Shown here: one piece after another, positions 7,080 to 15,475 of the stretch
Numbering within the stretch: position 1 is the first letter of the stretch
Layout: each line of letters begins with the position of its first letter
From: CAYVXE01 sp964455375
Lineage (GTDB): Bacteria; Zhuqueibacterota; Zhuqueibacteria; Oceanimicrobiales; Oceanimicrobiaceae
Direction of reading: 5' to 3'
NCBI GenBank assembly: GCA_964455375.1
Contig: CAYVXE010000050.1
Span: 1-29,113, forward strand
DNA: 29,113 nucleotides
The notes under the pieces: model-generated
Databases searched by the model: none
Seen by the model: only the letters and a program-made list of their open reading frames with translations
What the model was told of the DNA's origin: nothing
Made by a program: the position numbers and the translations under genes

Positions 7080-8144
7080 CTAACGTAATTGTAATTTATC
7101 CTGGACGGTGGAAGAAGCCGCAAATTTTTCAGGTGAGTAGTGCAGGTAACCGTTTTGGAGAGACAAAGGCGATTGAAAATTCCGGGTGAAAAGCTGTCCG
7201 GTTCCCAGACCCTGCGGAATTGAAACATCTAACGTTGCGGCCCATTGACTGATAATGTTCAAGCCGATATTCGATTCAAGGGCGGACGTTACCCAAAATC
7301 CGACATCAAACTTTCCGGCGATATCAATCCACTCTTCGCAGGCTTTTAAGCCACCTAAAAGCGTGGGTTTCAAAATAAGAAATGCCGGACGGAAAGCTTC
7401 CACAAGCGCCGTTTTTTCGTCGACGTCGGTGATGCCGATAAGCTCCTCATCCCAGGCTACCGGGATAGGACTCTCCCGGCACAAAAACGCCATGGCGTCC
7501 CAGTGTCGCGGTTTAACCGGCTGCTCGATGGAATGAATAGAAAACGGTGCGAGTGTTTCCAGTTTCGTCAGAGCCTCTTCATCCGCAAACGCCCCGTTGG
7601 CATCGAGCCGCAGGGCGATTTCCCCGGCGGGAAACTGCTCACGAATTCTGGAAATCAACCTACATTCCGCATTAAAATCCAGCGCGCCGACTTTTATCTT
7701 AATACAGCGAAACCCGGCATCGATTTTCGCAACGACTTGCCGGTACATATTTTCGATGCTTTCCATGACCACCAGACCGTTGGTCGGCAAGTTTTTCACG
7801 CCCTTTGTAAAATCCGAATCAAAGAGCTGTTGTTTTCCACCCCGTTCTATATCCAGAAATGCAGACTCCACAGCAAATCTAATAGACGGCCAGTCAAGCA
7901 AATCTTCGTCCGCAGGCATAATCCCATTATCGATTGAATCGCAAACCTGGGAAAGTTTATTTTCGAATTCAGGATCGCTCTCCGGACTTAGTCCTTTTAA
8001 TGGCGAACACTCCCCGAACCCTACCACATCACCATAGGAAATACACAGGATATAAATGTCCCGTTGCCGCAAAACCCCGCGGGAGGTTCCCATGGGATTG
8101 ATAAAATCAAGAGAATATTTCTTAAACTCTGCTCGAAAGGTCAT
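7080..8144 (-). CDS. menC: o-Succinylbenzoate synthase (MenC)
   Basis: This enolase-superfamily enzyme dehydrates SHCHC to o-succinylbenzoate. The 354-residue protein has the catalytic pair KIKVG (Lys149, Lys151), metal ligands Asp181 (RLDANGAF), Glu207 (SIEQPVK) and Asp232 (AWDEEL), and Lys259 (LILKPTLLGG). The capping-domain 20s loop is near NPMGTSRG (17-24). Start 8144 was chosen because its ATG overlaps the menA stop as ATGA. A start ten codons upstream would put FYIWFEYYS in front, which has no family match. The overlap indicates translational coupling with menA. Confidence 0.9.
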   Translation of the reverse strand: MTFRAEFKKYSLDFINPMGTSRGVLRQRDIYILCISYGDVVGFGECSPLKGLSPESDPEFENKLSQVCDSIDNGIMPADEDLLDWPSIRFAVESAFLDIERGGKQQLFDSDFTKGVKNLPTNGLVVMESIENMYRQVVAKIDAGFRCIKIKVGALDFNAECRLISRIREQFPAGEIALRLDANGAFADEEALTKLETLAPFSIHSIEQPVKPRHWDAMAFLCRESPIPVAWDEELIGITDVDEKTALVEAFRPAFLILKPTLLGGLKACEEWIDIAGKFDVGFWVTSALESNIGLNIISQWAATLDVSIPQGLGTGQLFTRNFQSPLSLQNGYLHYSPEKFAASSTVQDKLQLR

Positions 8145-9031
8145 AGAATAATACTCAAACCAAATGTAAAACAAAACAGTAGCGTTGCCAAAGACATTTG
8201 CTTCAGGTAAGGGTCTAACTCTCCTGAAGACTTTTTGCCGGAAACTGCAATCCCGTTATAAACCAACAGCGGAATAGAAATGAAAAACAAAAACTGCCAG
8301 GGTGATCGGTAATTCACCCAAACATAAACACAGGCACTAATCAGGCCTCCCGCTAACAGAAACCAATGATAAACGTTTGCTTTGTTTTTCCCCAAACGAA
8401 TAGGGATGGTTATTTTTCCAGCTAATTTATCGGATTCAACATCCCGCATATTATTGATATTCAAAACCGCTACACTAAAAAATCCGCATGAAACGGCCGG
8501 TAGCAGTATCTGTAAGTTTAACCTATGCGTATGCAGATAATAAGTTCCCAAAACCCCGACAATTCCGAAAAAAATAAAGACAAAAATATCTCCAAGACCG
8601 GCATATCCGTACGGTTTTGGTCCCGCGGTGTAAGCAACCGCAGCCACGATTGCCGCAATTCCCAGAAAATAGTAAATGACACTTTCACCATGAATAAGAA
8701 AGTAACCGGCGACCAAACTTAACACCACAAAGACCCCAAGTGCCATGCGCATGGCTGACACCGAAATTGCTCCCGTTTGTGTGGCACGTTTTGGACCCAC
8801 TCTTTCTTTGTGATCGGCTCCGTGCACAGAATCACCGTAATCGTTGGCAAGATTGGAAAGTATCTGCAGCAAGACCGCCGTTAAAGCACTCAGCCCGGCG
8901 ATCAGCCACTGAAAGGCACCGTCAGCCGCTGCTAAAAAGCTGCCGAGAATAATGCTGGCTAACGCTAACGGTAATGTCCGTAAGCGAAATGCAGTGATCC
9001 ATATTTTAATTTTTTGCGTCATGAAAATCAT
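8141..9031 (-). CDS. menA: 1,4-Dihydroxy-2-naphthoate polyprenyltransferase (MenA)
   Basis: MenA attaches the isoprenoid tail to DHNA in the membrane, giving demethylmenaquinone. The 296-residue UbiA-family protein has eight to nine hydrophobic segments and the first Asp-rich motif NLANDYGDSVHGAD (about 61-74). RVGPKRATQTGAIS follows, and the second Asp motif is NNMRDVESDKLAGKIT (about 192-207). TAGPKPYGYAGLGD is also typical of MenA. ATG codons at 9031 and 9022 are both possible; the second gives a start at MTQKIKIW, closer to homologues. The gene lies 12 nt downstream of menB and its stop overlaps menC (ATGA). Confidence 0.9.
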   Translation of the reverse strand: MIFMTQKIKIWITAFRLRTLPLALASIILGSFLAAADGAFQWLIAGLSALTAVLLQILSNLANDYGDSVHGADHKERVGPKRATQTGAISVSAMRMALGVFVVLSLVAGYFLIHGESVIYYFLGIAAIVAAVAYTAGPKPYGYAGLGDIFVFIFFGIVGVLGTYYLHTHRLNLQILLPAVSCGFFSVAVLNINNMRDVESDKLAGKITIPIRLGKNKANVYHWFLLAGGLISACVYVWVNYRSPWQFLFFISIPLLVYNGIAVSGKKSSGELDPYLKQMSLATLLFCFTFGLSIIL

Positions 9032-9043
9032 ATCCCGCAGACT

Positions 9044-9871
9044 TTAAGGAAACCGCTTAAATTTTGAAAAATCGGGGTCTCTTTTTTCCACATAGGCTTG
9101 CCTCCCTTCATTGGCCTCCTCAGTTAAATAATACAACAATGTTGAATTACCGGCCAATTCCTGAATGCCCGCCTGTCCGTCTAACTCAGCGTTAAACGCT
9201 GACTTCAACAACCGCAGCGCCATAGGACTTTTTTTCAACATTTTAAAACACCAGTCAACCGTTGTCGTTTCAAGTTCTTCCAAAGGCACAACTTTATTTA
9301 CCAGCCCCATCTGCAATGCTTCCTGCGCATCGTACTGGTCACACAAATACCATATTTCCCGCGCTTTTTTCTGACCCACAACTCGCGCCAAATACGAAGC
9401 GCCAAATCCACCGTCAAAGCTGCCGACTTTCGGACCGGTTTGACCGAAACGAGCGTTCTCGGCGGCAATGGTTAAGTCGCAAACAACGTGTAACACATGA
9501 CCACCGCCGATAGCCCAGCCGGCCACCATTGCCACAACCGGTTTTGGAATAGAACGGATTTGTTTTTGAACATCCAAAATATTGAGCCTTGGGACCCCAT
9601 CGGAACCGACGTAACCACCGGTGCCGCGTACGTTCTGATCGCCGCCGCTACAAAACGCTTTACCCCCCTCACCGGTTAAAATAACCACCCCCACATCGGG
9701 ATTTTGCCGCGCCAATTCGAAAGCTTCAGACAGCTCGAATACCGTATTGGGCCGGAAGGCATTGTGCACCTGCGGGCGATTGATGCTAATCTTAGCGATG
9801 CCCTGGTAGAACTGGTACAGGATGTCCTCAAATTCCTTCAGTGTTTCCCACTGAATATTTTTATTTTTCAT
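9044..9871 (-). CDS. menB: 1,4-Dihydroxy-2-naphthoyl-CoA synthase (MenB)
   Basis: MenB is a crotonase-fold enzyme that closes the second ring of the naphthoquinone from o-succinylbenzoyl-CoA. The 275-residue protein has the family hallmarks INRPQVHNAFRP (29-40), AFCSGGDQNVRGTGGYVG (72-89) and oxyanion-loop Gly residues in AIGGGHVLHVVCDLTIAA. GQTGPKVGSFDGGFGASYLAR matches the bicarbonate-dependent type I enzymes such as E. coli MenB. VGQKKAREIWYLC and the downstream MGLVNKVVPLEELE are also diagnostic. Length is normal for the family. The start ATG at 9871 overlaps the menD stop (ATGA), so translation is coupled. Confidence 0.93.
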   Translation of the reverse strand: MKNKNIQWETLKEFEDILYQFYQGIAKISINRPQVHNAFRPNTVFELSEAFELARQNPDVGVVILTGEGGKAFCSGGDQNVRGTGGYVGSDGVPRLNILDVQKQIRSIPKPVVAMVAGWAIGGGHVLHVVCDLTIAAENARFGQTGPKVGSFDGGFGASYLARVVGQKKAREIWYLCDQYDAQEALQMGLVNKVVPLEELETTTVDWCFKMLKKSPMALRLLKSAFNAELDGQAGIQELAGNSTLLYYLTEEANEGRQAYVEKRDPDFSKFKRFP

Positions 9872-11577
9872 GCAATCTCCCTCGCCATTGATATAAATTT
9901 TAAATAAAGTTCAGAATTTTGATTTTTATCGAAAATAATTTCTAACAGCGCCGAGGTTTTGCAAGGTTTAAAAAAATCATCTAAAATCGACGCCACGTCC
10001 GTCATTGAATCAGCGCGAAAATAGTTCAAGCCATGCTGTTCGGCTGTGGCTTTTGCCGACAAATGCTGTTCCGTCGCAAACCAGGTCTCAAGTTCGGGTA
10101 GTTTTCTGCTACCCTCAAGAAGGCGGAAAATACCGCCGCCGGAATTATTAAAGACAATAATTCTGAGATTATTGGCTAAAAAATTGTTCCACAACCCGTT
10201 GCGATCGTAAAAAAAGGCCAGATCACCGGTGATCAGCGTGGTCATCTTTTCCGTTGTCAAAGCGGCGCCGACCGCGGTGCTCACCGTTCCGTCGATGCCG
10301 CTGGTACCTCTGTTTGAATTCACTTTGATGCTCTGAAGTTCCCGCAGACCGACAAAATTGGCAACTCGTACAATAGAACTGTTTCCCAACTGCAAATGAC
10401 TCGCAGTTGGCAGTTTTGTGAGAATGACCTTCATTGCGGTCAGTTCGCACAGAGGCGATGACTCTAAAAATGCCGTCACCTGTTCCGCAGCCCGATTCTC
10501 AATTCGTTTGTGCAAGTCAACATACGCTTTCCCTGAAACATGTTCCGCTGACAGGACTTTTTCTTTGAGCTCGGGGAAAAAATAGTCGGGTGAAACCGGC
10601 AATATCCTGGTTAATGCCTGGTAGGTGTCGATGGCATCCGCCTCTAACTGCAAATGCCAATGCTGTTTTGGCCGAAACTTTCGAAGCGTCAATTTAAGCC
10701 CTTTCGCTACCAGCGGACCGCCAAACGTAATGAGTAAATCCGGAGAGAGATTTTCCCGTACTTTTTCTTTCTGAGAGAAAAAAATAGAATCATAAAAATA
10801 AGAACCACCGCACTGTTGAATATTCGACGTAACATCACCGCACACAACGGCCTGATCTGTTTTTATGAATTGACTTAGCGCATCAGTAAGCTTTTCATCC
10901 GGGTCGTGTAAACCGCCCAAAATCATTCTCTTCTTTGAAGAAAACCAAAGTTGATGCAATTCCTGCCAGGTGTTGTCCGTAAGCTTTGCTTCCGGGTACA
11001 TTAAGGAAATCACTTTTCCTTCAGCCGAAGATTGAAACTTCTTTTGCGGGTAAAGCGGCTCACGCAAAGGGACATTAATTTGCACAGGCCCAGGAATCGG
11101 CCATAGACATTTGTTCACGGCATCGGAAACAGTACGCTGCGTGTGCCACCGGGCATCGGGGTGGGCATCTTCCACCGGCAGTTGAAAAAACCCGCGACAG
11201 TGATTTGCGAAAATCCTTTGCTGGTGAATGGTTTGGTTATCGTTTTGATCGATCCACTCGGCAGGACGGTCAGCCGTAAGAATCAATAAAGGAATGTGCT
11301 GATAGAATGCTTCGGCGACTGCTGGACCATAATTCAACACCGCAGTTCCAGAGGTACAAACCAGCCCCACAGGATGTCCGGTTTGTTGAGCGACTCCTAA
11401 AGCAACAAAAGCCGCAGACCGTTCATCCACGACTATTTTACAATGAATATCAGAATGTCGGACCAATGCAAGGGTAAGTGGGGCCGAACGCGACCCCGGT
11501 GAAAGAATGAACTGAGAAACTCCCTTTTTTGCACAAATATCGGCTATTTCAGTCACACTTTGCTTAAAGTCCGTCAT
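9868..11577 (-). CDS. menD: SEPHCHC synthase (MenD), ThDP-dependent
   Basis: MenD adds the succinic semialdehyde unit from 2-oxoglutarate to isochorismate, using thiamine diphosphate. The 569-residue protein opens with VSQFILSPGSRSAPLTLAL (20-38), the MenD signature. Next come CTSGTAVLNYGPAVAEAF and LTADRP in the pyrimidine-binding domain. The PP-binding motif runs from GDLAFFYDRNGL to NNSGGGIF near residues 450-485. The N-terminal Glu that activates ThDP is the E of VVDERSAAF. Length matches the family. Start and stop both lie in ATGA overlaps, with menF upstream and menB downstream. Confidence 0.93.
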   Translation of the reverse strand: MTDFKQSVTEIADICAKKGVSQFILSPGSRSAPLTLALVRHSDIHCKIVVDERSAAFVALGVAQQTGHPVGLVCTSGTAVLNYGPAVAEAFYQHIPLLILTADRPAEWIDQNDNQTIHQQRIFANHCRGFFQLPVEDAHPDARWHTQRTVSDAVNKCLWPIPGPVQINVPLREPLYPQKKFQSSAEGKVISLMYPEAKLTDNTWQELHQLWFSSKKRMILGGLHDPDEKLTDALSQFIKTDQAVVCGDVTSNIQQCGGSYFYDSIFFSQKEKVRENLSPDLLITFGGPLVAKGLKLTLRKFRPKQHWHLQLEADAIDTYQALTRILPVSPDYFFPELKEKVLSAEHVSGKAYVDLHKRIENRAAEQVTAFLESSPLCELTAMKVILTKLPTASHLQLGNSSIVRVANFVGLRELQSIKVNSNRGTSGIDGTVSTAVGAALTTEKMTTLITGDLAFFYDRNGLWNNFLANNLRIIVFNNSGGGIFRLLEGSRKLPELETWFATEQHLSAKATAEQHGLNYFRADSMTDVASILDDFFKPCKTSALLEIIFDKNQNSELYLKFISMAREIA

Positions 11578-12872
11578 CCCAGAGAAACCTTGTCTTTCGC
11601 AAAAAACCGTGTTTTAGATTCAGGAGCCACGGGAAAACTGCTTTTGCTATCCCTGAGCAAACTCAGCAAGGCGTCAAATTTCAACTCGGTCTCCTGCCAT
11701 TCATTCTCTGCATCCGAATCGATGGTGATTCCTCCACCCGCATACAAAACAGCCGTATCTTTCAGGAGCTGCATACACCTTAAATTAACAAACAGCCGCG
11801 TATCGTTTTGGATGTTCACCGTACCTAAATAACCGGCATAATATTCCCTTTCGTGGATTTCATGTTGGTCAATAAAGTTGAGAGCTTCTTCTTTAGGCAC
11901 CCCACAAACAGCCGGCGTAGGATGCAGTTCTTGAACCAATTTTGTAACGCATCCCGGCTCAAGGCCTTTTCTTTGCACACGAAAAAATGTTTTCAAATGC
12001 AGTAACTGACCGATTTGAACCGTTTCAGGACCTCTCTCAATGAAATCTCCGCAATTTAACCGATGAAAACAGTCTCGAATATATTCACTGACAATTTCCT
12101 GTTCAACAATCTCTTTGCTGCTCCAGGGATATTCTTTGTCCTGGCCTGCTACGGTTGTACCGGCCAAAGCGACCGTGGACAGCTCGTCCGGCTTGACCTT
12201 TAGAAGAAGTTCAGGTGTGGCCCCAAGCCACGTTCCAACACCGGGAAGCGCAACGAATGACACAAATGCCCTGGGATACACGGCGCAAAGTCGCTCAAAT
12301 AATTGCAGTGCGTTAAACGATTCTTTCAGCTCTACAGTCAACGCACGCGATAGAACAACTTTCCGTAGTCGCTCCTGCCTAATAGCTTTTACGGCTGTGT
12401 TAATCCATTGCAAATATTCACGTTTCGAAACATTCCATCTTTTATCCGGAAAAACTTTCGGATGATACCACTCCTGACCAGTTTGACTCAAAAATGGATT
12501 TTCCAGACAATTTAATTTGTCAATTTCTTCGGAAAACAATTTGAAATTACTTTGCTCCTTTCCATTGTTTGACGCATGTAAACAACGGAAACAGGTTGAA
12601 CCCTGCCAATAGATATTCGCATTTATTAAGAAAACAGATTGGTTCTGTTCAGAATTAAATGGTGCAAAAATAAATCCCGGTGACATCGCTTGATGATCAA
12701 ACCCGCTAATATTATGACGGCCGGATAAATCCACCACTGTATGAATTTGTTTGTCGGCCGGATTTCTCCACAAGGCTATGGGCAACTTACATGCAATAGA
12801 CGCAGTGTAAATATTACGATAAAATTTTTTATGGTTCAAATTTTTAAAACAAACCTGCCATTCTATAGACAT
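11574..12872 (-). CDS. menF: Isochorismate synthase (MenF)
   Basis: MenF converts chorismate to isochorismate, the first committed menaquinone step. The 432-residue protein has a variable N-terminal half. It is followed by the chorismate-utilising domain: RLRKVVLSRAL (general-base Lys), WLGATPELLLKV, ALAGTTVAG, SSKEIVEQEIVSEYIRD with metal-binding Glu, and ELHPTPAVCGVPKEEAL. IHEREYYAGYLG and NEWQETELKFDALL (metal-binding Glu) complete it. Absence of an anthranilate-type partner and the menD neighbour make MenF more likely than an EntC or PabB role. It begins 14 nt after the regulator gene, with AGGA upstream of its ATG, and its stop overlaps the menD start as ATGA. Confidence 0.92.
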   Translation of the reverse strand: MSIEWQVCFKNLNHKKFYRNIYTASIACKLPIALWRNPADKQIHTVVDLSGRHNISGFDHQAMSPGFIFAPFNSEQNQSVFLINANIYWQGSTCFRCLHASNNGKEQSNFKLFSEEIDKLNCLENPFLSQTGQEWYHPKVFPDKRWNVSKREYLQWINTAVKAIRQERLRKVVLSRALTVELKESFNALQLFERLCAVYPRAFVSFVALPGVGTWLGATPELLLKVKPDELSTVALAGTTVAGQDKEYPWSSKEIVEQEIVSEYIRDCFHRLNCGDFIERGPETVQIGQLLHLKTFFRVQRKGLEPGCVTKLVQELHPTPAVCGVPKEEALNFIDQHEIHEREYYAGYLGTVNIQNDTRLFVNLRCMQLLKDTAVLYAGGGITIDSDAENEWQETELKFDALLSLLRDSKSSFPVAPESKTRFFAKDKVSLG

Positions 12873-12886
12873 AAGACCGATAATTC

Positions 12887-13405
12887 CTATGAAAAAAGGC
12901 GCATAATGATTTTAAATTTATTTGTCGATATCGATTTATTGTTTAAAAGTTTCGTGATACTTTCCACTGCAAATGAAGTCACTGAACGCAATTTATCTAA
13001 TTTGGCACTGGTGGCCGAATCCTCAAAAGACATTTCTTTTTTTAATGCATCAATGTTTTCCAATATTTTTGTTGTCAATTTTAACTCCCGGTTGCGCAAA
13101 ACGTTATATATAACGTTCACAAGATCGGTGTTCGACTGATAACCGGGCGAACGTGCGTCACCGAGATTAATTTTTTCGACGACCTGATAGGCGATTAATT
13201 CTGAAAGTGCCGTACTCACTAAACCTTTTGTCACACCTAAGCTTTGCGTCAGTTCTTTAGCCGTAACCGGCTTTTCGGATAGATAAATATGCACCCAGAG
13301 TTTTCCGTGAACTTCCTTAAATCCCCAGTATTTAATGAATTCACCCACGGATTCAGCAAGTTGTTTTTTTCGGTCAGAAACAGTTTGTTTGACAGGCGAA
13401 TTCAT
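12887..13405 (-). CDS. GbsR/MarR-type transcriptional regulator heading the men operon
   Basis: This 172-residue protein has a winged helix-turn-helix in residues 20-85. The segment GEFIKYWGFKEVHGKLWVHI (21-40) and KPVTAKELTQSLGVTKGLVS (45-64) are characteristic of the GbsR branch of the MarR superfamily (COG1510). The recognition helix lies at about 57-72. The C-terminal half (about 95-165) is helical and charged, probably a dimerisation or effector part. It precedes menF by only 14 nt on the same strand and has its own strong promoter with a perfect dyad near the transcription start. Self-regulation together with the men genes is therefore likely. The effector is unknown. Known GbsR relatives sense choline, but nothing here supports that. 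Confidence 0.8.
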   Translation of the reverse strand: MNSPVKQTVSDRKKQLAESVGEFIKYWGFKEVHGKLWVHIYLSEKPVTAKELTQSLGVTKGLVSTALSELIAYQVVEKINLGDARSPGYQSNTDLVNVIYNVLRNRELKLTTKILENIDALKKEMSFEDSATSAKLDKLRSVTSFAVESITKLLNNKSISTNKFKIIMRLFS

Positions 13406-13429
13406 TTACTACCATCCACATTCGTTAAT

Positions 13430-13444
13430 TTTGTTCAGAACAAA
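13430..13444 (-). promoter_or_regulatory. Perfect dyad, likely operator of the GbsR-like regulator
   Basis: TTTGTTC-A-GAACAAA is a perfect 7-bp inverted repeat with a single central base. It begins about seven bases downstream of the predicted transcription start (about 13451) and 25 bp before the ATG. A dimeric winged-helix protein bound here would block early elongation or RNA polymerase, suggesting negative autoregulation of the regulator-men operon. Confidence 0.5.
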
Positions 13445-13457
13445 TTAAACAAATTGA

Positions 13458-13486
13458 AATATAGCTAAATTCTTATTTCTTGTCAA
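13458..13486 (-). promoter_or_regulatory. Strong sigma-70-type promoter of the regulator-menFDBACE operon
   Basis: On the minus strand, -35 TTGACA (complement of 13481-13486) and -10 TATATT (complement of 13458-13463) are separated by exactly 17 bp. This is the best promoter match in the window. It gives a leader of about 45 nt before the regulator ATG at 13405, with GGATGGT as ribosome-binding site. Confidence 0.7.
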
Positions 13487-13539
13487 GGACAATATAATTG
13501 GGGAATAATTTTAACTTCAAATACGAACGGCAGGAAACC

Positions 13540-14526
13540 TTACCCATTTATATGGATAATTTCAGATATTTTAATTGCAACCGTATTTTCCTTTTTTACT
13601 GGCAGGGCTTTATATAAATTTAAATTTCCGACATACACGTCAACGGGTTTTTGCGTCTTTGTAGGCAGACAAATCACATCTCCTTGCTCCAGATTTACAA
13701 CATCATGAATACTCATTTTGGTTTGTCCGAGAATGACCTTCAGCGGTAGCACAGCTTTCTTCATTTGCTGTTCGATATCGTGTCTGTCGGAAGTACATTG
13801 AGACGGGGTTCGTAAAACCTCCTCATGACTACCTTCATATCTGGCTAAAAGCTGCTCAAGCGTGCTGCTTGGCAAACTCACATTTAGGTAACCGAGCGTT
13901 TTGTCAGAACTCCTCACATCCATCGATATAAGAATAACCGTCTCGGTATTACTGATGACCTGAACATAATCGGGTTGGGCGTAAAAAGCCTCAAGCTCTA
14001 TGGTCAATTCATCCACATTTGACCATGCATCCATTAGATCATCCACTAAAAAATTTACAACCTTTGTCATGATTTTTTCTTCTATCAGGCTTAGTTCCCG
14101 GTCCATTGGATGGATATCTTTAGAGTTGCCACCCAATATTTTGTCTATAATAAAAAACGCGACATTGGGATCAATTTCCAAGATGAATTTACCCAGACCA
14201 CCATTCACGTTAAAAATATAAATGCAGGTAGGAGAAGAAAAAGAATCCATGCAATCACTATAAGACAATTCCGTTGCAGCTGCGAGAGTCGATAGCACCG
14301 GAGAATTGAGCACATTCGTTAATGTCACTTCAAAATTGCGCAGAAACCGTTTGTGAATGCTCTCCAAAAGCAGGTAATGACTTTTGTTGAATTTCTTTTT
14401 TTTGCGAAAATTATACGTAAAAACAGTCTTTTCTTTCTTTGCAGGCGCGGTGTCTTCATGTGCTTCACTGGTTTGTGCCTGTGACAAAAGCGCATCTATT
14501 TCACTTTGAGATAATGTTTCAGCCAT
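13540..14526 (-). CDS. fliM: Flagellar motor switch protein FliM
   Basis: FliM is the C-ring protein that binds phosphorylated CheY and sets the direction of flagellar rotation. The 328-residue protein begins with the CheY-P-binding peptide LSQSEIDALL (5-14). A linker follows, then YNFRKKKKFNKSHYLLLESIHKRFLRNF (38-65), equivalent to the FliM core start. The middle domain (about 66-240) has EIDPNVAFFIIDKILGG. The C-terminal SpoA/FliN-like domain (about 255-325) includes VLPLKVILGQTKMSIHDVVNLEQGDVI. The Lys-rich stretch RKKKKF replaces the more common R/K-RP. It is the last gene of the che cluster, 16 nt after a cheY, and the only flagellar structural gene in the window. Confidence 0.9.
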   Translation of the reverse strand: MAETLSQSEIDALLSQAQTSEAHEDTAPAKKEKTVFTYNFRKKKKFNKSHYLLLESIHKRFLRNFEVTLTNVLNSPVLSTLAAATELSYSDCMDSFSSPTCIYIFNVNGGLGKFILEIDPNVAFFIIDKILGGNSKDIHPMDRELSLIEEKIMTKVVNFLVDDLMDAWSNVDELTIELEAFYAQPDYVQVISNTETVILISMDVRSSDKTLGYLNVSLPSSTLEQLLARYEGSHEEVLRTPSQCTSDRHDIEQQMKKAVLPLKVILGQTKMSIHDVVNLEQGDVICLPTKTQKPVDVYVGNLNLYKALPVKKENTVAIKISEIIHING

Positions 14527-14542
14527 TTTTGATCTATCTTAT

Positions 14543-14923
14543 TTAATCTGAAAAAATCGCATTGAGTTTTTCCAGGATGTGTTCCTTCTTAATAGGTTTT
14601 TTGATATATTCCCGTACACCCAATTTAATTATCTGCTGAACAACGTTATTGTCATCTATCGAGGTACACGCAAGAACAGGTATTTGGGATAATCGTTCAT
14701 TTTCGCGCATGGTTTGCAGCACTTGCACACCGTTCATAAACGGCATCACCATATCTAATATCAAGACATCCGGCGGGTCCTTCAACATCATTTTTAACGC
14801 AGCAGACCCATCATCCGACTGTAAAATTTCACAATTAAGATTATTTCTAATTATATGTGACAACAATTTCCTTGATGAAAACTCGTCGTCAAGAATCAAA
14901 ACTTTCTTTTTGTCTGAATTCAT
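14543..14923 (-). CDS. Single-domain response regulator (CheY-like)
   Basis: This 126-residue receiver domain has no output domain. It has the acidic pair Asp12-Asp13 (LILDDE), phosphoacceptor Asp57 (LILDMVMP), switch Thr87 (ACTSID) and Lys109 (YIKKPI). The residue after the phospho-Asp region is PFMNGVQV rather than the usual PxMDG, so the DG pair is NG here. It lies between a cheX and fliM. It may be the regulator that acts on FliM or a phosphate sink; sequence alone does not decide. Of the three CheY-like proteins in the cluster this one is the most divergent. Confidence 0.85.
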   Translation of the reverse strand: MNSDKKKVLILDDEFSSRKLLSHIIRNNLNCEILQSDDGSAALKMMLKDPPDVLILDMVMPFMNGVQVLQTMRENERLSQIPVLACTSIDDNNVVQQIIKLGVREYIKKPIKKEHILEKLNAIFSD

Positions 14924-14942
14924 GAGTAAATCTCACAATCGT

Positions 14943-15443
14943 TTATTCTTCTTTTAAATAAACCTCTATAAAAAACTCCCCCGCATCCGAAACAAAATCA
15001 ATGCGGGTTCTTGATGTTCCGGCTGGAGCGGTTATCTGATGATTGGCACCAATGACTGTATTCGGAATAGACAAATCAAAATTTACACCTTTCTTTTGCA
15101 GGCGGGTTTTAGCACCTCCTGCGATCATGTTAACTAATTCGGCAATCCCATCACGCACATCTGCGTTAATCTCGGTCAACGTCATCCCTAACATTCCGCC
15201 GACAACAGCCAAAGCAATTCGGTCACTGAAGGTCACCAATATCGACCCTCTTCGTCCACCGGAAAACCCTAAAACGCCTGTAATATCCATACATGCTGTC
15301 ACATTTAGCATGTCTGAATTCCCATTTATTTCCCGAACACTCCTTGTTTCAACATGATAAGATGCCATGGTAGATAGTACATCTTTTGTGACGTCGATAA
15401 AATCATGAATAAAATTTTCTTTCTGAATTATATTTTCACCCAT
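14943..15443 (-). CDS. cheX: CheX-family phosphatase (first copy, next to fliM-proximal cheY)
   Basis: CheX removes phosphate from CheY-P. The 166-residue protein fits the CheX fold, with MDITGVLGFSGGRRGSILVTFS (52-73) and the catalytic helix DGIAELVNMIAGGAKTRL (98-115). That helix has the ExxN signature Glu102/Asn105 and lies in the same position as the active site of Thermotoga CheX. It ends in a beta-strand FFIEVYLKEE. Only one ExxN helix is present, so it is CheX-like rather than the two-site CheC. It is flanked by cheY genes, 19 nt before one and 32 nt after the other. Confidence 0.85.
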   Translation of the reverse strand: MGENIIQKENFIHDFIDVTKDVLSTMASYHVETRSVREINGNSDMLNVTACMDITGVLGFSGGRRGSILVTFSDRIALAVVGGMLGMTLTEINADVRDGIAELVNMIAGGAKTRLQKKGVNFDLSIPNTVIGANHQITAPAGTSRTRIDFVSDAGEFFIEVYLKEE

Positions 15444-15475
15444 TCTTGAGCATCTCCTTGTCTCACATAAACGGT

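Noticed and set aside
12741..13139. Rightward 132-codon open frame antisense to menF start and the regulator
   Set aside because: Both strands cannot be explained by this frame as well as by the GbsR-like and MenF proteins, which show clear motifs. It has no recognisable domain.
14543..14923. Fusion or frameshift joining the fliM-proximal cheY to cheX or fliM
   Set aside because: Each neighbour has its own start, stop and complete domain, with gaps of 16 and 19 nt.
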